Origin: Acidobacteriaceae bacterium
Lineage (GTDB): Bacteria > Acidobacteriota > Terriglobia > Terriglobales > Acidobacteriaceae
Length of the DNA stretch: 64,000 nucleotides
Direction: 5' to 3'
Assembly: GCA_030038195.1 (NCBI GenBank)
Contig: JASHPJ010000124.1
Coordinates: 81,451-145,450 of the forward strand
The translations under genes and the position numbers were made by a program. Below the pieces are notes generated by a model. The model did no database searches, was not told the DNA's origin, and saw only the letters and a program-made list of their open reading frames with translations. Positions 35,254 through 46,742 of the stretch are shown piece by piece (within the stretch, counting starts at the first letter, position 1; each line of letters opens with the position of its first letter).

Positions 35254-36354
35254 CTATTCGCTGAGCTTTTCGAGGTGGATGGTGCGGGCTTCGCGGGCCG
35301 AGGTGCGGGCGGCGTCGAGGATTTGCATGACTGTGACGTTGGTACCGAGCGCGCTCAGGTCGCCCTGATCCTGGATCTGGCCGTTCAAGACGGCGGCCAG
35401 GTAGTCGAGAGAGTTGCTTTCGCCGGTTGCGAGGGGTGGGGCGGTGATTTGCCGCTCGCCGGGGTCGTGCTGGTGGCGCAGGCGGAGCTGGTCAGGGCCC
35501 ACGGTGATGGCGTAACCGGTGGCGCCGTAGACTTCCATGTCTTTGCGGCCGAAGGGCCAGTTCCATGAGGCCTGGATGATGGCCTGGGCGCGCGGGTACT
35601 GGAGGATGATGGTGGCGTCGTCGTCGACGCGCGGGTAGATTTGCGGCTTGTCGTGGTTGACGACGGCGGTGACGGTGAGCGGGGTTGCACCGTGCATGAG
35701 CCAGGTCATGAGATCGACGCCGTAGCAGCCGAAGTCGTAGAGCGCGCCGGCGCCGTTCTGCGCGGGGTCAGTGAGCCAGTTGAGGAACTCGGGCGGGACA
35801 CCGATCTCCTTGGGGCCCTGGTGGCCGTCGTGGACGACGACGCGACGGACGTCGCCGAGCTGGTGCTGGGTGAGCTGGTCGTAGGCGGCTTTATTGCTGG
35901 AGTACCAGGTGGTCTCGTAGTTGACGAGGACGTGGATTCTGGATTTGCGGGCGAGAGCGCGGATGGCGAGCGCATCGTCGAGGGAGATGGTGAGCGGCTT
36001 TTCCACCATGACGGAGACGCCGTATTGGGCGGCGATCTCGATGGCGTGGCGGTGCCCGGCGATGGAGGTGTAGACGAGCACGGCCTGGGGGTGGGCGCGC
36101 TCGATCATGTTGGCCTCTGATTTGTAGAGGATGGTTGCGGGGAGCGAGAACTTCTGCTGGTACTTGGCGAGGAGCGCGGGGTCGGCGTCGGCGACGCCGA
36201 CGAGCTGGACGTTGCTGTGGCTGGGCAGGGCATGGAGGAAGCCTTCGACGTGGCCGTGCTCGAGGCCGACGATGGCGACGCGGAGGGGGCGGTCCTGTGC
36301 GGCGGCGGAGATGGATAAGATTGCGGCGAGGAGGGTGAGGATTACGAGACGCAT
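35254..36354 (-). CDS. Exported Gfo/Idh/MocA-family oxidoreductase
   Basis: 366 aa from the ATG at 36354, which opens a signal peptide (MRLVILTLLAAILSISAAAQ). Rossmann start RVAIVGLEHGHVEGF, where the usual GxGxxG is GLEHGH; ADADPALLAKYQQKF; the family hallmark VMVEKPLTIS; and a C-terminal Gfo-like beta domain with GALYDFGCYGVDLMTWLM. Members act on sugars or inositols with NAD(P). Export and the altered glycine motif make normal cofactor use uncertain; exported proteins of this family usually carry the cofactor in by Tat, but no twin Arg is visible here. Confidence 0.85.
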   Translation of the reverse strand: MRLVILTLLAAILSISAAAQDRPLRVAIVGLEHGHVEGFLHALPSHSNVQLVGVADADPALLAKYQQKFSLPATILYKSEANMIERAHPQAVLVYTSIAGHRHAIEIAAQYGVSVMVEKPLTISLDDALAIRALARKSRIHVLVNYETTWYSSNKAAYDQLTQHQLGDVRRVVVHDGHQGPKEIGVPPEFLNWLTDPAQNGAGALYDFGCYGVDLMTWLMHGATPLTVTAVVNHDKPQIYPRVDDDATIILQYPRAQAIIQASWNWPFGRKDMEVYGATGYAITVGPDQLRLRHQHDPGERQITAPPLATGESNSLDYLAAVLNGQIQDQGDLSALGTNVTVMQILDAARTSAREARTIHLEKLSE

Positions 36355-36428
36355 GGAGATTCCCCTTTTCAGACTGCGGATTGATTGTACGGGGTGGTGA
36401 GTCAGAAGTTCGTTGAAGAACAACCGCG

Positions 36429-36493
36429 GGTCCCGCCACGGCGGATCTTTGACCTTCGACTCGTCGCCGCGGCGACTCGCTCAAGGTGACAGC
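36429..36493 (+). repeat. GTCCCGCCACGGCGGATC...GACA repeat, copy 2
   Basis: GGTCCCGCCACGGCGGATC, TTTGACCTTCGACTC, a GTCGCCGCGGCGAC hairpin, then CTCGCTCAAGGTGACAG. Confidence 0.75.
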
Positions 36494-36645
36494 TTATTTG
36501 TGATGTGAACTTCTGACTCAGGACACTAGATTATGAAGCAGCTTGTAGGGCGGGGCACCCGTTTTTGTGGCTGGTTTGGGAGGGAATCACTGGGTTCTGT
36601 GATGGGTGATGTAATCAACTCCGGCCTAGCTCTCGTCCATTTCTT

Positions 36646-36900
36646 GTGGCGCAGGTTGAAACGCGATATCGTTGCCCGTGTTGCGGATACAGGACGCTGG
36701 AGGCGCCCGGCGCGCTGGCGCTGTGCCCGGTGTGCTGGTGGGAGGACGACGGGCAGGAGGATGAGGACGCGGCGGAGGTCCGGCTGACGGTGAACGGGGA
36801 GCTGAGCCTGGCTGAGGCGCGGGCGCACTACGCGGAGTGTGGGGCGGCACATCCGCGGTTTTTGCCGTATGTGCGCAGACCGGCGAGGTCGGAGCTGTGA
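36646..36900 (+). CDS. Cysteine-rich CPCC protein
   Basis: 84 aa from a GTG at 36646. Contains YRCPCCGYRTL and LCPVCWWEDDGQ, then LSLAEAR: the pattern of the small CPCC family (zinc-ribbon like, function unknown). No clear ribosome-binding site; the GTG is the first start in frame. Confidence 0.75.
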   Translation: MAQVETRYRCPCCGYRTLEAPGALALCPVCWWEDDGQEDEDAAEVRLTVNGELSLAEARAHYAECGAAHPRFLPYVRRPARSEL

Positions 36901-37308
36901 TCAGCACAACCGGACAACCGGCGCGATAAGCTGCGCGATGCAAAGGCGCTGGCGGGCTCCACCCCAACGACAAAAGACCTGTCGCCGGGGATCCTGGACG
37001 GGAGACCGGTGGTACAAGATAGAAGGTTGGCACCACGAAAGACTGGCGTTGCGGACGTCACCCCGGAGTTACGTGCCTTGGACGGTGCGGGCCGGTTTGC
37101 GGACAGTCCGGGACGGTTTGACCCTGCCCTGCAATCCCTCTTACCATGGAACAAGGTATTTTCCCGGCCACAGTGTGCTTGGCGGCACAGAGCGGCGGAC
37201 GAAAGCGAAGTTCGGCAGCGCCGTCAAAGCGGGCTGTGTCCTGCCGCTGCGAGCGGCGCAAAACGCGAGTTTCTATCGGCGCCTGTCGCGCGCCTGGAAG
37301 GCGATACG
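36901..37308. other. Gap before trigger factor
   Basis: The trigger factor reading frame stays open back to 37009, but that 100-codon stretch (rich in Arg, no domain) is not typical and has no ribosome-binding site. I see no other gene. It should hold the tig promoter. Confidence 0.4.
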
Positions 37309-38694
37309 TTGAGTTCTACCGACACCCTCGAAAACAACCCCCAACCGGAAACGGCGGAAGGGACGCACGACCACTCCCACGACCAGGATCAGGGTCACGA
37401 GCATCAACATGGGCCGGTTCTGAATCCGGATTGCACGCGCGAACTGGTGGTGGACGTGGAGGCGGCGGAGGTGACGAAAGCCTATCGCCGCGCGGCGAAT
37501 CACTACCGGCAATATGCGCGCATTCCCGGGTTCCGTCCGGGCAAGGTGCCGGAGACGGTGATCCGGCACAAGTTTGCCAGCGAGATCCGCAAGGAAGTGA
37601 TCGACAGCCTGTTGCCGGATCGGTTCAACCGGGCGGTGAATGAGCTGGGGCTGCGGCCGGTGGGCCAGCCGCAGGTGACCGAGCTGAGCGTGGAAGACGG
37701 CGCGCCGCTGCATGTGAAGGCGGTCTTCGAGTACATTCCTGATTTTTCGATCGAGGGCTATACGGACGTGAGGGTCGAAAAGCCTGCGGCCGAGGTGACT
37801 GAAGAGGAGTTCCAGCAGGAGATTGAGCGCCTGCGGGAGTCGCGGGCCACGATTGAGCCGGTAGAGGAAGACCGGGCGCTGAAGGACGGCGACTGGGCGC
37901 AGATCAGCTACAAGGGCCGGATTCAAGATTTACCCGAAGGCGAGGACGCCGACGCGCCGGTGGAGGGTCAGGACTCGCTGGTGGAGATTGGCGGCAAGGA
38001 GACGGTGGAAGCCTTTACGCATGCACTGCGCGGGGCCAAGCCGGGGCAAGAGCTGAAGGCCGAGGTGGTGTATCCGGCCGATTATGGCGAGGCGGGCCTG
38101 GCGGGCAAGACGGTGGCCTACGACGTGGAAGTGAAAGCCATCAAGAAGCGGACGCTGCCGGACCTGGACGACGAGTTCGCCAAGGAGATTGGCAACTACG
38201 AGAGCTACGCCGACCTGGAGACGCGGGTGCGCGAGTACCTGGCGAACCGCAAGCGCCGGTCGGTGGAAAGCGAGACCAAGGATCGGCTGTTTGCGGCGCT
38301 GGCTGAGCGATTTCCGTTCCCGGTGCCGGAGTCGCTGGTGCAGGATCAGATTGACCAACGTCTGGACCGCGGACTGCGGGCGCTGGCGGCGCAGGGGATG
38401 AGTCCCGACCAGATGCGCCGGATGGATTTTACGCGGCTGCGAGCGGCACAGCGCGACAGCGCCGCGGCCGAGGTAAAGACCTCGATTCTGCTGGATCGGA
38501 TTGCCCATGAGGAAAACATTACAGTCAGCGACGAGGACATGGACCACGAGCTGCAAATGGCTGCACTGCAATCACGTGAGCCGCTCGATACCCTGAAAGT
38601 GCGATTGACCGAGAACGGCGGACTGGCTAGAATTCGGGAACAGTTGAAGCGCGAAAAAACAGCCAATCTGCTCTATGAACGGCTGCCTGGATAG
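37309..38694 (+). CDS. tig: Trigger factor (peptidyl-prolyl isomerase chaperone) with His-rich N-terminus
   Basis: 461 aa from a TTG at 37309 with GGAAGG 7 nt upstream. Ribosome-bound chaperone. N-terminal ribosome-binding domain with the signature GFRPGKVPETVI (about residues 72-83), central FKBP-type domain (about 185-270), C-terminal helical chaperone domain. Odd: before the family start is an acidic, His-rich extension, HDHSHDQDQGHEHQHG, not normal in trigger factor and a likely metal chelator. Heads the tig-clpP-clpX order found in many bacteria. Confidence 0.93.
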   Translation: MSSTDTLENNPQPETAEGTHDHSHDQDQGHEHQHGPVLNPDCTRELVVDVEAAEVTKAYRRAANHYRQYARIPGFRPGKVPETVIRHKFASEIRKEVIDSLLPDRFNRAVNELGLRPVGQPQVTELSVEDGAPLHVKAVFEYIPDFSIEGYTDVRVEKPAAEVTEEEFQQEIERLRESRATIEPVEEDRALKDGDWAQISYKGRIQDLPEGEDADAPVEGQDSLVEIGGKETVEAFTHALRGAKPGQELKAEVVYPADYGEAGLAGKTVAYDVEVKAIKKRTLPDLDDEFAKEIGNYESYADLETRVREYLANRKRRSVESETKDRLFAALAERFPFPVPESLVQDQIDQRLDRGLRALAAQGMSPDQMRRMDFTRLRAAQRDSAAAEVKTSILLDRIAHEENITVSDEDMDHELQMAALQSREPLDTLKVRLTENGGLARIREQLKREKTANLLYERLPG

Positions 38695-38847
38695 GGCGGC
38701 GAGAAGCAGTCTTCCGCTTCCCGCTTCCAGTTTTTTGAGAGGCGGCGGCGAGTGAAGTTCACCTATGCTGAAGCGAGCAGAAAAGAGCTAGAAGCTGGCG
38801 GCCAGGGGCCGGCAGCCAGGAACTGGCAATAAGGGGTTGGGCATTCA

Positions 38848-39438
38848 ATGGCATTGGTTCCCATGGTGGTTGAGCAGACGAGCCGGGGCGAGCGCGCCTA
38901 CGACATTTACTCCCGTCTGCTGCGCGATAACATTATTTTCCTGGGCACGCCGATCGACGACCAGATTGCGAACCTGGTGGTGGCGCAGATGCTGTTTCTG
39001 CAGGGCGAGGACCCGGAGAAGGATATTTCGTTGTACATCAACTCGCCGGGCGGCTCGATCACGGCGGGGCTGGCGATTTACGATACGATGCAGTTCATCA
39101 AGAATCCGGTGGTGACCTACTGCATTGGCCAGGCGGCGAGCATGGGAGCGTTTCTGCTGCTGGCCGGCGACAAGGGCAAGCGGTTCGCGCTGCCCAACTC
39201 GCGCATCCTGATTCACCAGCCGTCGATGGGCGGGCTGAGCGGGCAGGCGACCGATATCGATATCCATGCCCGGGAGATTCTGCGCATCCGCGAGATTACC
39301 AACACGCTCATGGCGAAGCACACGGGCCAGCCGCTGGAACGGATCGAGCGGGACGTGGAGCGCGACTTCATCATGAACGCGCAGCAGGCCAAGGAATACG
39401 GGATTGTGGACGAGATTATCGACCGGCCGCGCACGTAG
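38848..39438 (+). CDS. clpP: ATP-dependent Clp protease proteolytic subunit
   Basis: 196 aa. Serine peptidase forming a double seven-membered ring. Catalytic Ser in [13 protein letters not shown], His in [11 protein letters not shown] and Asp in [13 protein letters not shown]; also [16 protein letters not shown] for the oxyanion region. Partners with ClpX encoded 36 nt downstream. The N-terminus [23 protein letters not shown] is typical, with little propeptide. Confidence 0.97.
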   Translation: MALVPMVVEQTSRGERAYDIYSRLLRDNIIFLGTPIDDQIANLVVAQMLFLQGEDPEKDISLYINSPGGSITAGLAIYDTMQFIKNPVVTYCIGQAASMGAFLLLAGDKGKRFALPNSRILIHQPSMGGLSGQATDIDIHAREILRIREITNTLMAKHTGQPLERIERDVERDFIMNAQQAKEYGIVDEIIDRPRT

Positions 39439-39474
39439 GGGAAGATACAAAGTCAGTCCGAGGGGAGACAAATA

Positions 39475-40743
39475 ATGAAAACGCGCACGGGACCTGAAGA
39501 AGCGCTGCGCTGCTCGTTCTGCCACAAGTCGCAGGACGCGGTTGCGAAGCTGATCTCGTCGCCCAGCGACTATCCTCGCGCCTATATCTGCGACGAGTGT
39601 GTCGCCGTGTGCAATTCGATCCTGGAGGACGACCGCGGTGAGGCCGCGCCGGCGACGGTGGCGGGTCACCTGCCCAAGCCGCAGGAAGTGAAGAGCTTTC
39701 TGGACGACTACGTGATCGGCCAGGACCAGACCAAGAAGAAGCTGGCGGTTGCGGTTTATAACCACTACAAGCGTGTGCAGATGAACCGGCTGCGCAACAA
39801 CGAGGTGGAGCTGGCGAAGTCGAATATCCTGCTGATCGGGCCCACGGGCTCAGGCAAGACGCTGCTGGCGCACACGCTGGCCAAGATGCTGGACGTGCCG
39901 TTTGCGATTGTGGACGCGACCACGCTGACCGAGGCCGGCTACGTGGGCGAGGACGTGGAGAACATCATCCTCAAGCTGTTGCAGGCCGCCGACGGCGACG
40001 TGACGCGGGCGCAGCAGGGCATTATTTATATCGATGAGATCGACAAGATCGGGCGCAAGGACGAGAACCCGTCGATTACGCGCGACGTTTCGGGCGAAGG
40101 CGTGCAGCAGGCGCTGTTGAAGATCCTGGAAGGCACGGTGGCCAATGTGCCGCCGCAGGGCGGGCGCAAGCATCCGCACCAGGAGTTCACGGCGGTGGAC
40201 ACGACCAACATCCTGTTTATCTGCGGCGGCGCTTTTGTGGGGCTGGAGCGCGTGGTGGGCCGGCGCGTGGGCAAGAAGGCGCTGGGCTTCCGCACGTCGG
40301 ACACCGAGGATGCATCGATGAGCCGCTCGCACCGCGACACCGAGCTGCTGCGCAAGACCGAGCCGCAGGACCTGATCAAGTACGGGCTGATCCCGGAGTT
40401 TGTGGGCCGGCTGCCGGTGGTGGGCATTCTGGACGAGCTGGACGAGCCGGCGCTGATCGAGATTCTTACCAAGCCGCGCAACGCGATCCTGAAGCAATAT
40501 CAGCGGCTGTTCGAGTATGAGAACGTGCGGCTGCACTTTACCAGCGAGGCGGTGATCGCCGTGGCCCGCGAGGCGCTGGCCCGCAAGGTGGGCGCGCGCG
40601 GACTGCGCATGATTCTCGAAGAGCTGATGCTGGATTTGATGTATCACCTGCCGAGCAACAAGCGGGTGCGCGACCTGGAGATTACGCGCGAGATGGTGGA
40701 GCGGCGGGATCTGTCGCTTTGCCTGCTGGAGAAAGCGGGATAG
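39475..40743 (+). CDS. clpX: ATP-dependent Clp protease ATP-binding subunit ClpX
   Basis: 422 aa AAA+ unfoldase. N-terminal C4 zinc domain (CSFCHKS ... CDECVAVC), Walker A GPTGSGKT (about 123-130), Walker B IIYIDEID, pore loop GYVGED, sensor regions, the ClpP-contact loop near GFRTSD, and the C-terminal [15 protein letters not shown] with sensor-2 Arg. GGGGAGA precedes the ATG. A terminator follows at 40770. Confidence 0.97.
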   Translation: MKTRTGPEEALRCSFCHKSQDAVAKLISSPSDYPRAYICDECVAVCNSILEDDRGEAAPATVAGHLPKPQEVKSFLDDYVIGQDQTKKKLAVAVYNHYKRVQMNRLRNNEVELAKSNILLIGPTGSGKTLLAHTLAKMLDVPFAIVDATTLTEAGYVGEDVENIILKLLQAADGDVTRAQQGIIYIDEIDKIGRKDENPSITRDVSGEGVQQALLKILEGTVANVPPQGGRKHPHQEFTAVDTTNILFICGGAFVGLERVVGRRVGKKALGFRTSDTEDASMSRSHRDTELLRKTEPQDLIKYGLIPEFVGRLPVVGILDELDEPALIEILTKPRNAILKQYQRLFEYENVRLHFTSEAVIAVAREALARKVGARGLRMILEELMLDLMYHLPSNKRVRDLEITREMVERRDLSLCLLEKAG

Positions 40744-40769
40744 GTTTTCTTCGCGGTTGGTTTTTGACG

Positions 40770-40804
40770 AAGCCCTCATGCCTGGTGTGGGGGCTTTGTT
40801 TTGT
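40770..40804 (+). terminator. Intrinsic terminator of clpP-clpX
   Basis: AAGCCCTCA (40770-40778) pairs with TGGGGGCTT (40788-40796) over 9 bp with one G-T pair, followed by TGTTTTG. Confidence 0.75.
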
Positions 40805-40862
40805 GGATGTACGCGCGACGGTTGGATGCCAGCGCGTGAGTGAATGCTCGCGCGCCTGCCTG

Positions 40863-41102
40863 TTACAGCTTGGAGTGGGTGCCGTCGCAGAAGGGTTTGT
40901 CGCCGGTGTGCTTGCAGCCGCAGAGCCAGGCGGTGCCGGTTTCGGTGGCTTCGAACTTTACGGGAGTGATGCCGGTGCCGGCGTGGCTGCCGTCGCAAAA
41001 AGGCTGGTTGGCGCTGTGACCGCAGGCACACCAGTAATAGCTTTTGCCGGCTTCGAGCTCGACGGGGTAAGGGCCTTTCTGGGCGACGACGGGTTCGGGC
41101 AT
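40863..41102 (-). CDS. CDGSH iron-sulfur domain protein (two motifs)
   Basis: 79 aa. Two CDGSH-type sites: CACGHSANQPFCDGSH and CGCKHTGDKPFCDGTH, each with three Cys and one His for a [2Fe-2S] cluster, the mitoNEET-like tandem form. Soluble and cytoplasmic. GGAGG precedes the ATG at 41102 with 5-nt spacing. Convergent with clpX and divergent from lon; electron-transfer or iron-cluster roles are known for the family, specific role unknown. Confidence 0.93.
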   Translation of the reverse strand: MPEPVVAQKGPYPVELEAGKSYYWCACGHSANQPFCDGSHAGTGITPVKFEATETGTAWLCGCKHTGDKPFCDGTHSKL

Positions 41103-41206
41103 TGGTGATCCTCCACAGGCGGGAATGATTCATTATCGCTGACCGCGGCCGGTCTACGGGTTCTATGGCGGAGTAGGAATTATAAAAAGCTTTTAGATAG
41201 CAATAT

Positions 41207-41252
41207 CCCACCTTAGCCGTCCGCTGCGGTGGACATCGAAGGTGGGGCACCC
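41207..41252. repeat. Palindromic repeat upstream of lon
   Basis: CCCACCTT (41207-41214) pairs with AAGGTGGG (41239-41246) around CCGTCCGCTGCGGTGGAC; followed by GCACCC. Confidence 0.65.
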
Positions 41253-41367
41253 GGCAGGCGGTGAAAGCTGCGCCGGCGACCCATTCCGCTGTACAATCCC
41301 AACAAGAGCCATAGGCCGGCCCTGAGCCTGGGAGCCGACTGTAAACGTCTCAATTTCAGGTGTGTTC

Positions 41368-43779
<2,412 letters not shown>

Positions 43780-43828
43780 GGCGGTTCTCTCCTTTTTCCG
43801 TTACCCGGATGAGCTTTTGGACAGGTTC

Positions 43829-45008
43829 TTACTCCATGCGCAAGATTTTCATCGGGTCTACACTCGCGGCGCGTCGAGCCGGAACCCAAGCGGCGGCTAC
43901 AGCCAGCACGATCATCATAAGCACTACAGTTCCATAGGTTGCCGGATCGAGCGGCTCAACCTCGAAGAGGAACCGGCGCATGGTCTGTCCTACAAGCACC
44001 GCCGCGGCCAGTCCGGCAACCGATCCTCCTAGAGCGAGGGTGAGGCTCTGCTGCACGACCCGCTGCACGATCTGCCAGTGCTGCGCACCCAGGGCGAGCC
44101 GGATACCGAGCTCGCGCGTGCGCCAGCATCAGGTTGGCGACGTTGGCGCAGACGATGAGCAGAATGAGTCCTACGGTACCAAAGAACAGGAGCAACCATG
44201 GACGCATGGCGCCCACTTCTGAGTCGAGCAGCGGCACCACGGTCATGTTGGCTGCCCATATGTCGGGCATCTGCCAGGGAAAGAGAGACAACAGCGGCTT
44301 TTGTATGCGGCGCAGGTCAGACTGTGCCTGTGTGGGCGTGATTCCGCCTCGCAGCCGGCCAAAGGTGCGCAGATCGAAGCGATTCCAGGGGTCCTGTACA
44401 TCAGCGGGATTAAAAGTCACCGGTGTGAGGAACTGGGTGTCTGCGTATGGGAAATGCACGCCAACAGGCATGACGCCGATCACTCGCCGCAATATGCCGT
44501 CGATGCACAGAGTGTGCCCGATGATTTGAGGGTTGGCGGCGAAAGCATCACGCCAATAGCCGTAACTCAACACCACCACGGGGTCGTGTGCGGCCTGTGC
44601 GTCTTCCGATGAGAAGAAGCGCCCGCAAGCAGGAGAGACATCGAGCGTGGCCAGCGCGTTGACCATCACCTTTGCGCCAAAGACGCGGCTCGATGAACCG
44701 GCTTCTCCCACGTTCGATTGTGCATCGGGGCCGAATCCGCTGATGGCGGTGAAGGATTCTGTGTGTTCGCCGAGCGCACGAATCCGCCCCTTGGAGAAGA
44801 ATGCCATGTCGCTTTCGCCGTCACCGTACCCGATGCGCATCAGCCGCTGCTGCTGTGGAAAGGGGAGCGGACGCAGCATGATGGAGTCGACCAGCGCGAA
44901 GATGGCGATATTGGCGCCCACACCCAGCGCCAGGGTCAGAACCGCGGTGACTGCGAATCCGAGGGCGTTTCGCAACTGGCGCAGCGCAAACTTGATATCG
45001 GCGTACAT
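43829..45008 (-). pseudogene. Collapsed ADOP-type (FtsX/MacB-like) permease
   Basis: Two frames of one broken gene. The 5' part (45008 to about 44115) encodes an N-terminal hydrophobic anchor (LGFAVTAVLTLALGVGANIAIFALVD), a MacB-like periplasmic domain and the first FtsX helix up to VCANVANLMLA. The 3' part, in another frame (about 44125 to 43829), starts RTRELGIRLALGAQ and ends ARRAASVDPMKILRME, which is the second FtsX domain. Family members are about 800 aa with two such halves; here about 1.3 kb of the middle is missing and the junction is out of frame. Not expected to work. Confidence 0.88.
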
Positions 45009-45485
45009 GGCTCCTCCGCGTTATTCCAGCATAGGCCCGGCATTTTCGAGACCAGAGCGGAGGCCTGGAAGCGCTCTCAATAGAAAGCTTACAGAAACAG
45101 CGAGGGATGGATATGTACGCAATCGCAATTGCCTGTCCGGAAGCGGACAGGCTGGCGGACGACTCATGCAGGAAGAAGGAGTGAACGACAGGTCCATTGG
45201 CATATGGAGACGCGCGCGGCGCCCAAGCGCCGGGTGAAGCGGATTGGCGAGGCTTCACGGGACCTTGGTAATTCCGGAGCGGCACGGGAGCTGTCCTGGG
45301 AATGGAAAAGCCTTGCCTACGTGGAATTTGCACGAGATGCGCGGCAGGATAGCCCCAAAGTGGCATTTTCTTCGCGGCAGCGCGGGCGGACAATTTTTGC
45401 GAAGTCCAGAGTGTTTTTTCAAGACGCTAGCGGCTTCCGCGCGGACCGGAAAGATTCCGGGGAGCGCAGAAAAGAAGTGGTTGCC
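45009..45485. other. Gap with a small perfect hairpin
   Basis: CCTGTCCG (45132-45139) pairs with CGGACAGG (45144-45151) with a GAAG loop. The frame of the downstream gene is open here but lacks coding character. No other gene seen. Confidence 0.45.
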
Positions 45486-45947
45486 ATGAGATCATTTCGA
45501 TTGCTTCTGACTTTTGTTGTGGCGGGCGGGATGCTGGCGATGAGCGCGTCCCATGCTTATGCACAAAGCGCGAAGAGCGATGTGAGCTCCGCGGCGGCGC
45601 GCATGATTGCCGCCTGCCAGGTGGTGGAAGAAGCGACGCTGGTGCAGGAGACCCTGGACCGGTTTGACTCCGGGCTGGCGGCGCACGACATTCAGCAGTT
45701 GCAGGCTGCGGGCATTGAGCCGGTGAGCGCGAAGGGCTGGCAGCGGTTTTTCAAGAGCAATCCCAACGCGAAGGTAACCGATAGCTGCCCGGTGACGTCG
45801 CTGTTCATTGCCGGCGACAAGGCGCTGTGGAACTGCACGGAGACTTCGACGATTACCTCGGCGGGCAAGCCGATGCAGTATGCACACCTGATCCAGTTCA
45901 CATTTACCAAGAAAGATGGGACGTGGATGATCTCGGACCGGCGGTAG
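45486..45947 (+). CDS. Secreted SnoaL/NTF2-like protein
   Basis: 153 aa from ATG 45486, chosen because a signal peptide starts there (FRLLLTFVVAGGMLAMSASHAYAQ). The mature part has LDRFDSGLAAHDIQQLQAAGIEP, then beta-strands ending IQFTFTKKDGTWMISDRR, the usual end of SnoaL/DUF4440-like cone folds. Two Cys (SCPVTSL, WNCTETS) could form a disulfide. Periplasmic, function unknown. Confidence 0.75.
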   Translation: MRSFRLLLTFVVAGGMLAMSASHAYAQSAKSDVSSAAARMIAACQVVEEATLVQETLDRFDSGLAAHDIQQLQAAGIEPVSAKGWQRFFKSNPNAKVTDSCPVTSLFIAGDKALWNCTETSTITSAGKPMQYAHLIQFTFTKKDGTWMISDRR

Positions 45948-46040
45948 GGTGTGTAGTTTTCGATTCAATTTCCAGTGATTCCCTAGGTCTTCTGCGCGAG
46001 ACTTGGGGATTCGTTTTTTGTGCCAGGGGTGGGGTTGTGG

Positions 46041-46080
46041 TTTCCCATGTCCAAAAATTCGGACCTAGGGCACCCCTGTT
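46041..46080. repeat. TTTCCC...GGGCACCC palindromic repeat
   Basis: TTTCCCATGTCC, AAAAATT, then CGGACCTAGGGCACCCC. Degenerate copy of the element at 35147; sits upstream of engB. Confidence 0.6.
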
Positions 46081-46148
46081 CGTGCTGGGTTGAGTGCGGG
46101 CTGGATTGGGGATGTGCTCGCCGCGGCGGGCCGGTATCCTAGAAGGCG

Positions 46149-46739
46149 ATGCGGTATACGGCTCAGTTTTTGTTGTCGGCGGTGGGGGCGAGGCAGTTTC
46201 CCGCACTGGGCGCGACGGAGGTCGCGTTTCTGGGGCGGTCGAATGTGGGCAAGTCGAGCTTGCTGAATGCGCTGGTGGGCGAAAAGGCGGCGCGGGTTTC
46301 GCAGACACCGGGACGCACGCGGGCTATCAATTTTTTCTCCCTTGTGGATGACAAGCAGAGGCCGCGGCTGGTGTTTGCCGATCTGCCGGGGTATGGGTAC
46401 GCGAAGATCTCGAAGTCGATTGCGGCGGAGTGGCCGAAGTTTATCGAGCCGTATTTGCGGGAGCGGGAGACGCTGGGGCTGTGCGTGTGCCTGGTGGACT
46501 CGAATATTCCGCCGCAGGCGCGCGATGTGCAGTTGCTGGAGTGGCTGCGGGCGGCGGAGCGCGGGTTTGTGGTGGTGGCGACGAAAGTGGACCGGCTGAG
46601 CGGCAACGAGCGCACGCGCAACCTAGCGGCACTGGAGAAGGGGCTCGCTGTGGAGGAGATTCTGCCAGTTTCAGCGAAGACGGGGTATGGGGTGAGGGAG
46701 TTGTGGGAGCGGATTGAGGGGGTAGGGACTAGGGAATAG
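46149..46739 (+). CDS. engB: Ribosome-biogenesis GTPase YsxC/EngB
   Basis: 196 aa. P-loop GRSNVGKSSLLNAL, G2 Thr in QTPGRTRAINFF, G3 DLPGYGYAK, G4 TKVDRLS, G5 VSAKTGYG. Helps assemble the 50S subunit. The order of motifs and length fit the family exactly. The 3' end runs into AGGGACTAGGGAATAGGGG, similar to the microsatellite unit after ahcY. Confidence 0.96.
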   Translation: MRYTAQFLLSAVGARQFPALGATEVAFLGRSNVGKSSLLNALVGEKAARVSQTPGRTRAINFFSLVDDKQRPRLVFADLPGYGYAKISKSIAAEWPKFIEPYLRERETLGLCVCLVDSNIPPQARDVQLLEWLRAAERGFVVVATKVDRLSGNERTRNLAALEKGLAVEEILPVSAKTGYGVRELWERIEGVGTRE

Positions 46740-46742
46740 GGG

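Noticed and set aside
37009..37308. 100-codon N-terminal extension of trigger factor
   Set aside because: No ribosome-binding site, Arg-rich and unlike the family; TTG 37309 has GGAAGG at good spacing.
39850..41250. 466-codon minus-strand ORF antisense to clpX and beyond
   Set aside because: Shadow of a high-GC plus-strand gene; Arg/His-rich composition without domains; covers both clpX and the CDGSH gene.
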